NCBI GenBank assembly: GCA_905116865.2
Contig: CAJHNH020002047.1
Coordinates: 124,001-188,000 of the forward strand
Reading direction: 5' to 3'
Origin: Candidula unifasciata
Lineage: Eukaryota; Mollusca; Gastropoda; Stylommatophora; Geomitridae
Length of the DNA stretch: 64,000 bases
Shown here: piece after piece, positions 60,901-64,000 of the stretch
Layout: every line of letters begins with the position of its first letter
Numbering within the stretch: the stretch's first letter is position 1
Notes under the pieces: model-generated
What the model was told of the DNA's origin: nothing
The model's input: the letters and a program-made list of their open reading frames with translations, nothing else
Database searches by the model: none
Program-made: the position numbers and the translations under genes

Positions 60901-63622
60901 ATCAAGGATATACAGGATAACTGAGATAACACACTGATCAAGGACATCTAGGATGATTGAGATAACACACTGATCAAGGACATCCAGGATGATTGAGATA
61001 ACACTGATCAAGGATATCCAGAATGATTGAGATAACACACTGATCAAGGACATCCAGGATGATTGAGATAACACACTGATCAAGGATATCCAGCATGATT
61101 GAGATAACACACTGATCAAGGACATCCAGGATGATTGAGATAACACACTGAACAAGGATATCCAGGATGACTGAGATAACACACTGATCAAGGACATCCA
61201 GGATGATTGAGATAACACACTGATCAAGGATATCCAGGATGATTGAGATAACACACTGATCAAGGATATCCAGGATGATTGAGATAACACACTGATCAAG
61301 GATATCCAGGATGATTGAGATAACACACTGATCAAGGACATCCAGGATAACTGAGATAACAAACTAATCAAGTATTGTTTGGTAAAGGAAATAGGAGCGT
61401 ATTGTCTTATGTCATTATGTTACAGTGGCATGGACGTTTAAGTAAGTCCTTTACGTCTTCTTTTTCTTTCTTTTCTTGTTCAGATAAATCACTGTATAGA
61501 ATAGTTTTGGCAACAGTTCCGTATTCTTTGAGAACTCAACCAGTTGTTCTCTCAACAGAAAAGAGCCAGTACTTGTAACTGAGCTCTGAAAACTGAATAA
61601 ATTAGTCATAGCCCTGTCATCTGTGTCCAGCTGCCTTCTCACACTGTTTACCTGACCTTCTCACACTGTTTACCTGTCCTTCTCACAGTTTACCTGTCCT
61701 TCTCACACTGTTTACCTGTCCTTCTCACACTATTTACCTGTCCTTCTCACACTGTTTACCTGTCCTTCTCACACTGTTTACCTGTCCTCACACTGTTTAC
61801 CTGTCCTTCTCACAGTTTACCTGTCCTTCTCACACTGTTTACCTGTCCTTCTCACACTGTTTACCTGTCCTTCTCACACTGTTTACCTGTCCTTCTCACA
61901 CTGTTTACCTGTCCTTCTCACACTGTTCACCTATCCTTCTCACACTCTTCACCTTTCCTTCTCACACTCTTCACCTGTCCTTCTCACACTGTTCACCTAT
62001 CCTTCTCACACTGTTCACCTATCCTTCTCACACTGTTCACCTATCCTTCTCACACTCTTCACCTGTCCTTCTCACACTGTTTACCTGTCCTTCTCACACT
62101 GTTTACCTGTCCTTCAGGATGATTGAGATAACACACTGATCAAGGACATCCAGGATAACTGAGATAACACACTAATCAAGTACTGTTTGGTAAAGGAAAT
62201 AGGAGCGTATTGTCTTATGTCATTATGTTACAGTGGCATGGACGTTTAAGTAAGTCCTTTACGTCTTCTTTTTCTTTCTTTTCTTGTTCAGATAAATCAC
62301 TGTATAGAATAGTTTTGGCAACAGTTCCGTTTCACTGAATGTCAAAGAATTGAATATTTTATGTTGAACATGTTCTGATTAGTGGTGAAGCAAGATCAAT
62401 TCACATGTGTAAGTGCTGGCAGACAGTGATTACAGTAGAGTAATTTTTTTATCATGTGACATTTACCTCCTCTGTTGGCTAGAATGTGTGCGCATCTATA
62501 TCTGTTATAAAAGTTCTGGAAACTGAAAGCTCTCACATGTTATAGTTTATGTGTGGCCTAAATATGCAGCGAGTTTTGTTTTTTTGTGCTATGTTAATAC
62601 TCTTAACAAAAGCTATTCGCTCAGCAAGATGTAGACCATATGATGCTTTTTTTATCAATAATAAATGTTAAAATAATGAATTTAGCTTTTGCTGTGGAAA
62701 GTTTGAGTGGCGATTACGGCCGTTACGTACTGGCCTTGTCAGTGCTTCTGATATGTATGGCAACTAATCTCAGAATAGAAACAAACAAATTAGAAAGAGC
62801 TTGGAGATAGCAGGGATATGATTTACAAGTCAAGTGTTTGTGAATGTCTGGGACTGCCAGTGTAACTAACAATGATTGTCTGTGGTGAGGCTATAATATT
62901 TAACACAACTGTTGGAGGGAGACAGTGTTTTGTGAACATTTGATGAAATAAGAAGCATTGAAGAGCATTGTGACAGCAGGAGAGGAAAATGTTGAGAGAA
63001 GTTCTGCTGGGTGGTCTAAGATACTGACCTGGAGATATATCAGTAGAATCGATTCAGAACACCAAGGAGCTGAGATTTGTGGAGGGTATGAGAGCCTGCA
63101 CGGTCAGGCAGGTAATCAGGAAATCGTGGTTCCAACTTTAAAGTTCACATGTTGTGCCATGCACTCAAATCATTACCTTGGCAATGAAACGATATCCTTT
63201 CAGCCTACACATGGAGGACAATGCTATAGCCAGCTGTTGTCAAAAGTAAAAACTTACCATGACTATTAATAGTAAACTGCCTATTCCCCATACTGACCAG
63301 GTGTCCACAGTCTGGCAGGACTAATGGTAATGATGACAATGGGTCACTTTTATCAGAACATGAATGGTGGCATTTGTGGACCTCTTGTGTCAAAGCGTCT
63401 ATAAATATTGATTGTTTCATTGCTTGATTTTTTCCTGCAGAGGACGCAAGCAAAAAGCACCCATTCCCGTGTCCATGCACCTACAGAACTGCCCTAACAC
63501 ACTACGTGGACATCACCCAGCCACCCCGCACCCATGTCCTGGGAGAGTTGGCAGAGTACACAGACAATCCACAGGACAAAGAGTTTCTTCAGAAGATGAC
63601 CCAGGCAACAGACGAGGGCAAG
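45790..63622 (+). CDS. POR: NADPH-cytochrome P450 reductase, split gene, 3' partial
   Basis: Membrane flavoprotein of the endoplasmic reticulum that carries electrons from NADPH through FAD and FMN to microsomal cytochromes P450 and haem oxygenase. Nine exons (45790-45947, 48137-48197, 51074-51202, 52832-52981, 54271-54395, 58121-58210, 58979-59080, 59737-59853, 63441-63622) give about 371 of the usual 680 residues. There is an N-terminal membrane helix, all three FMN-binding loops (YGSQTGTAEEF, ATYGEGDPTDNA, FGLGNKTYEHYN), and the start of the connecting/FAD region (HPFPCP, YRTALTHYVDIT, PPRTHVLGELAEY). All introns follow GT-AG. Phases agree at every junction except 59853/63441, where an exon of about 40 codons is missing. 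The FAD-core and NADPH-binding exons lie beyond 64000. Confidence 0.97.
46674..46976 (-). mobile_element. Non-LTR retrotransposon C-terminal fragment
   Basis: The minus strand reads REKVIMLRLRTGHNELNKHM followed by NRFHLSSSQLCPCG, then QNIFCKNIPC. This is the R-L-R-T-G-H and CxCG...H..xxC pattern that follows RNase H in many LINE ORFs, here with the HxxxxC part decayed. Confidence 0.82.
47438..47700. repeat. 30-bp tandem repeat, about 9 units
   Basis: The unit is TTAGATGACATTTCATGTAC followed by TCTAAACCCG, with point variants and small deletions. It lies in a POR intron. Confidence 0.95.
48137..48197 (+). CDS. POR: POR coding exon 2: linker
   Basis: 61 bases coding (A)PVLERSSTSSDASFITKMKN and T, the flexible linker between anchor and FMN domain. 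The acceptor is TTTTACAG and the donor GTAAGT. The final K-M-K-N-T corresponds to the conserved KMKKTGRN junction of the family. Confidence 0.93.
48225..48485. repeat. TCATCA-rich microsatellite
   Basis: Interrupted repeats of ATCTTCATCATCATCGTTG type, roughly 18-24 bp sub-units. The minus-strand Met/Ile/Lys ORF is a repeat artefact. Confidence 0.92.
50303..50540 (-). mobile_element. SINE in POR intron
   Basis: The body matches the 21607 copy (AGGGCTAGACCTATATTTTA, TTTACTTCTCAGGACTGA). The minus-strand head is decayed but a B-box-like TGTTCAAATCC is visible. Confidence 0.8.
51074..51202 (+). CDS. POR: POR coding exon 3: FMN phosphate loop
   Basis: 43 codons, phase 0 at both ends. GRNVVVFYGSQTGTAEEF holds the Ser-Gln-Thr-Gly-Thr loop that grips the FMN phosphate. 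It ends ADPEECDM, with donor GTGGGT. Confidence 0.97.
51203..52831 (+). other. POR intron after exon 3
   Basis: No coding sequence. 52455-52790 resembles 29665-29800 (GCCGACACATC and CTGACTTCTGCAGGCATTTA), an unnamed dispersed repeat. Confidence 0.75.
52832..52981 (+). CDS. POR: POR coding exon 4: second FMN loop
   Basis: 50 codons, phase 0 at both ends. FCMATYGEGDPTDNAQEF contains the aromatic loop that stacks on the flavin ring. Acceptor TTGCAG, donor GTGAGT. Confidence 0.97.
53150..53430. repeat. Dispersed repeat related to 3630-4043
   Basis: Shares CTCCAGAACCTGACTG, ACAGACTGTTGGTTCCT and CCCAATTAGTCAACTCTTAC with the left-end copies. It ends with CAATGGGGCCCCGGAACCCA, resembling a single unit of the 40-bp minisatellite. 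Confidence 0.72.
54096..54270 (+). repeat. 35-bp tandem array ending at a splice acceptor, 5 units
   Basis: The unit is CTGATTGTATGTGCCGTTCT followed by GCTTGGATGTCACAG. Unit ends fall at 54130, 54165, 54200, 54235 and 54270, each an AG preceded by a pyrimidine-leaning stretch. The last is the real acceptor of POR exon 5. Confidence 0.93.
54271..54395 (+). CDS. POR: POR coding exon 5: third FMN loop
   Basis: Codes VFGLGNKTYEHYNSMG through ELGLGDDDA and ends with two bases of the next codon. FGLGNKTYEHYN is the third FMN-contacting loop. The acceptor TTTCAG is the last unit of a 35-bp tandem array. Confidence 0.97.
54793..54864. repeat. 27-bp minisatellite, left part
   Basis: Nearly three units of TTTATCTGACCATGGGACAG followed by GATGCTG, broken by the insertion at 54865. 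Confidence 0.95.
54865..57179. mobile_element. 2315-bp insertion with TG...CA ends, candidate solo LTR
   Basis: Starts TGTAACAGTGGG and ends CAGTACTGTCACA. The ends form a short imperfect inverted repeat (TGTAACAGT / ACTGTCACA). It is flanked by TTTA on both sides (54861-54864, 57180-57183) and breaks one minisatellite unit cleanly. AATAAACGTG, a polyadenylation-like signal, lies about 30 bases from the right end, as in an LTR read on the + strand. No coding domain is present. It could instead be another kind of non-coding element; no second copy is visible for comparison. Confidence 0.72.
57180..57595. repeat. 27-bp minisatellite, right part
   Basis: About 15 units of the same 27-bp sequence as 54793-54864. 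Period 27 keeps one frame open on both strands (YLTMGQDAV on +), an artefact. Confidence 0.97.
58121..58210 (+). CDS. POR: POR coding exon 6
   Basis: Codes IEEDFVTWREKFWPAVC through FGVEATGENV, the end of the FMN domain (family pattern EEDFITWREQFWPAVC). Phase 2 at both ends, with acceptor TTTATTTCAG and donor GTGAGT. Confidence 0.97.
58211..58978 (+). other. POR intron after exon 6
   Basis: Contains an RNase H retroelement remnant (58240-58530). The rest is AT-rich without features. Confidence 0.8.
58240..58530 (-). mobile_element. RNase H remnant with internal inversion
   Basis: The minus strand (58340-58530) reads SLSMILRVEAGLLRKQWIES, then ISVPGYACVGNEIADRLAGS. The + strand (58258-58335) reads VEAVTAAFRWLENKIHTHVI then IVTDS. 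Both belong to the same RNase H order, so the two parts face opposite ways. It is the same family as 44955-45290. Confidence 0.75.
58979..59080 (+). CDS. POR: POR coding exon 7: inter-domain segment
   Basis: Codes TRQYALTPLADDFPKEKI then FTGEVARVGSFANQK. This is the variable stretch leading to the conserved ENQKPP turn at the start of the connecting domain. Acceptor TTAACAG, donor GTAAGT. Confidence 0.93.
59081..59736 (+). other. POR intron after exon 7
   Basis: Holds a SINE tail (59278-59385) and loose repeats of TTTCATTGGCTGATAATG (about 59450-59550). No other feature. Confidence 0.8.
59278..59385 (-). mobile_element. SINE 3' fragment
   Basis: GTAAAGATCAATTTTCACGC, TTTAGGCATATCGGGCATAT and CAATCGGCACTAGGTGGGTA match the tail of the 21882 SINE. 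The head is absent. Confidence 0.78.
59737..59853 (+). CDS. POR: POR coding exon 8: connecting domain start
   Basis: Codes PYDVKNPYLASVTVNRELH through HIELDISESKI, with two bases AG of the following Arg codon. It matches the family's PFDAKNPFLA and HLELDISDSKIRY segments. The donor is GTCAGT. The next residues of the family (a YESGDHVAVYP block) are not found downstream. Confidence 0.96.
60205..61371. repeat. 36-bp minisatellite, about 32 units
   Basis: The unit is GATCAAGGATATCCAGGATG followed by ATTGAGATAACACACT, alternating with GGACATCCAGGATAACTG variants. Period 36 keeps minus frames open (LDVLDQCVIS), an artefact. Confidence 0.97.
61308..61521. repeat. Direct duplication, first copy
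   Basis: Runs from the last 36-bp units through GGAAATAGGAGCGTATTGTC to GGCAACAGTTCCGT. It is almost identical to 62116-62330. Confidence 0.95.
61640..62113. repeat. 22-bp minisatellite, about 21 units
   Basis: The unit is GTTTACCTGTCCTTCTCACA plus CT, with a GTTCACCTATCC sub-family in the right half. It lies between the two copies of the 214-bp duplication. Confidence 0.96.
62116..62330. repeat. Direct duplication, second copy
   Basis: Same sequence as 61308-61521, offset by 809 bp, starting again with two 36-bp units. Confidence 0.95.
63441..63622 (+). CDS. POR: POR coding exon after the missing one
   Basis: Frame set by homology: DASKKHPFPCPCTYRTALTH, then YVDITQPPRTHVLGELAEYT, then a segment ending DEGK. 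The first two bases (AG) finish a codon begun in the previous exon, so it needs a one-base carry-over, while exon 8 carries two. Acceptor TTTTCCTGCAG, donor GTCAGG. A different open frame over the same bases (GRKQKAPIP) is not the real one. Confidence 0.95.
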
Positions 63623-64000
63623 GTCAGGGCTGTTAGACTGTTGTGTATTAACACATGAAGTGTTTGTCACTTTCTTTTTTGTCTTACCCCAGTGATATGG
63701 AACATAAAGTGTTTATTTTTTGTGTCAACCAATTGGCATGAAACATAAAGTGTTTATTTCTTTTGTGTCTTAACCTATTGGCACAGAACATGAAGTGTTT
63801 GTTTTGTGTCTTAACCCAGTGACATGGAACATAAAGTGTTTATGTTTTGTGTCTTAACCCAGTGACATGGAACATAAAGTGTTTATGTTTTGTGTCTTAA
63901 CCCAGTGACATGGAACATAAAGTGTTTATGTTTTGTGTCTTAACCCAGTAGAACATCTAGGAGGAAGTTGAGAGGAAGACCTAGAAAGAGATGGATAAAT
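63623..64000 (+). other. POR intron running off the window, with 43-bp repeats
   Basis: 63665-63955 holds about six units of GACATGGAACATAAAGTGTT followed by TATGTTTTGTGTCTTAACCC; the last three are nearly identical. No further exon is reached. Confidence 0.9.

Larger units (their letters stand above)
59854..63440 (+). other. POR interval lacking an expected exon
   Basis: Made of two minisatellites, a duplicated 214-bp segment and about 1.1 kb of unremarkable sequence (62331-63440). I looked in all three + frames for the family's SGDHVAVYP-type segment and did not find it. Confidence 0.8.

Noticed and set aside
60218..61371. Minus-strand ORFs reading LDVLDQCVISxI or SWISLISVLSQS
   Set aside because: Artefacts of the 36-bp minisatellite in a POR intron, opposite to the gene.
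63412..63636. + strand ORF starting MFHCLIFSCRGRKQKAPIP
   Set aside because: It covers a POR exon but in the wrong frame; the frame giving KKHPFPCP and YRTALTHYVDIT is the family match.

Overview
This window looks like a piece of a repeat-rich animal genome, most likely a marine mollusc such as a gastropod (inference only). The signs are a split gene with short exons and long introns, tRNA-derived SINEs, RTE-like and RNase H-bearing non-LTR retrotransposons, a Merlin-type DNA transposon, CCCTAA-like telomeric sequence, and very many mini- and microsatellites. There are two 17-base assembly gaps. I found no bacterial features, no CRISPR array and no rRNA.

The only cellular gene I can support is NADPH-cytochrome P450 reductase (POR) on the + strand. 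It has nine recognisable coding exons from 45790 to 63622, and the gene runs off the right edge. The exons cover the N-terminal membrane anchor, the whole FMN-binding domain and the start of the connecting/FAD region. One exon expected between 59853 and 63441 is absent. The two flanking exons have incompatible phases, so they cannot be joined directly. The interval holds long tandem arrays and an approximately 809-bp direct duplication, so an assembly problem is the leading explanation.

The left third (1-22150) is a nest of mobile elements. A block at 1-3559 is repeated at 6283-19000, and each copy shows what the other looked like before an insertion. Copy A carries an RTE reverse transcriptase fragment (2057-3277). 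Copy B carries a 10.3-kb element (7991-18273) with matching terminal inverted repeats and two broken Merlin transposase copies arranged tail to tail. Inside the right end of that element sits a minus-strand LTR retrotransposon (13202-18252) with a perfect 5-bp target duplication, a polypurine tract and one gag-like ORF, but no polymerase. Five small fold-back elements with 8-9 bp target duplications (two at duplicated positions, one unique) share sequence with the Merlin termini and are probably its non-autonomous relatives.

The middle (22150-45765) holds retroelement debris, SINE fragments and large satellites: 58-bp, GT-rich, polypyrimidine, 74-bp and 32-bp arrays. I can support no cellular gene there. 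The POR introns (45948-64000) hold further repeats. These include a 35-bp array that ends exactly at a splice acceptor and a 2.3-kb insertion with TG...CA ends inside a 27-bp minisatellite.
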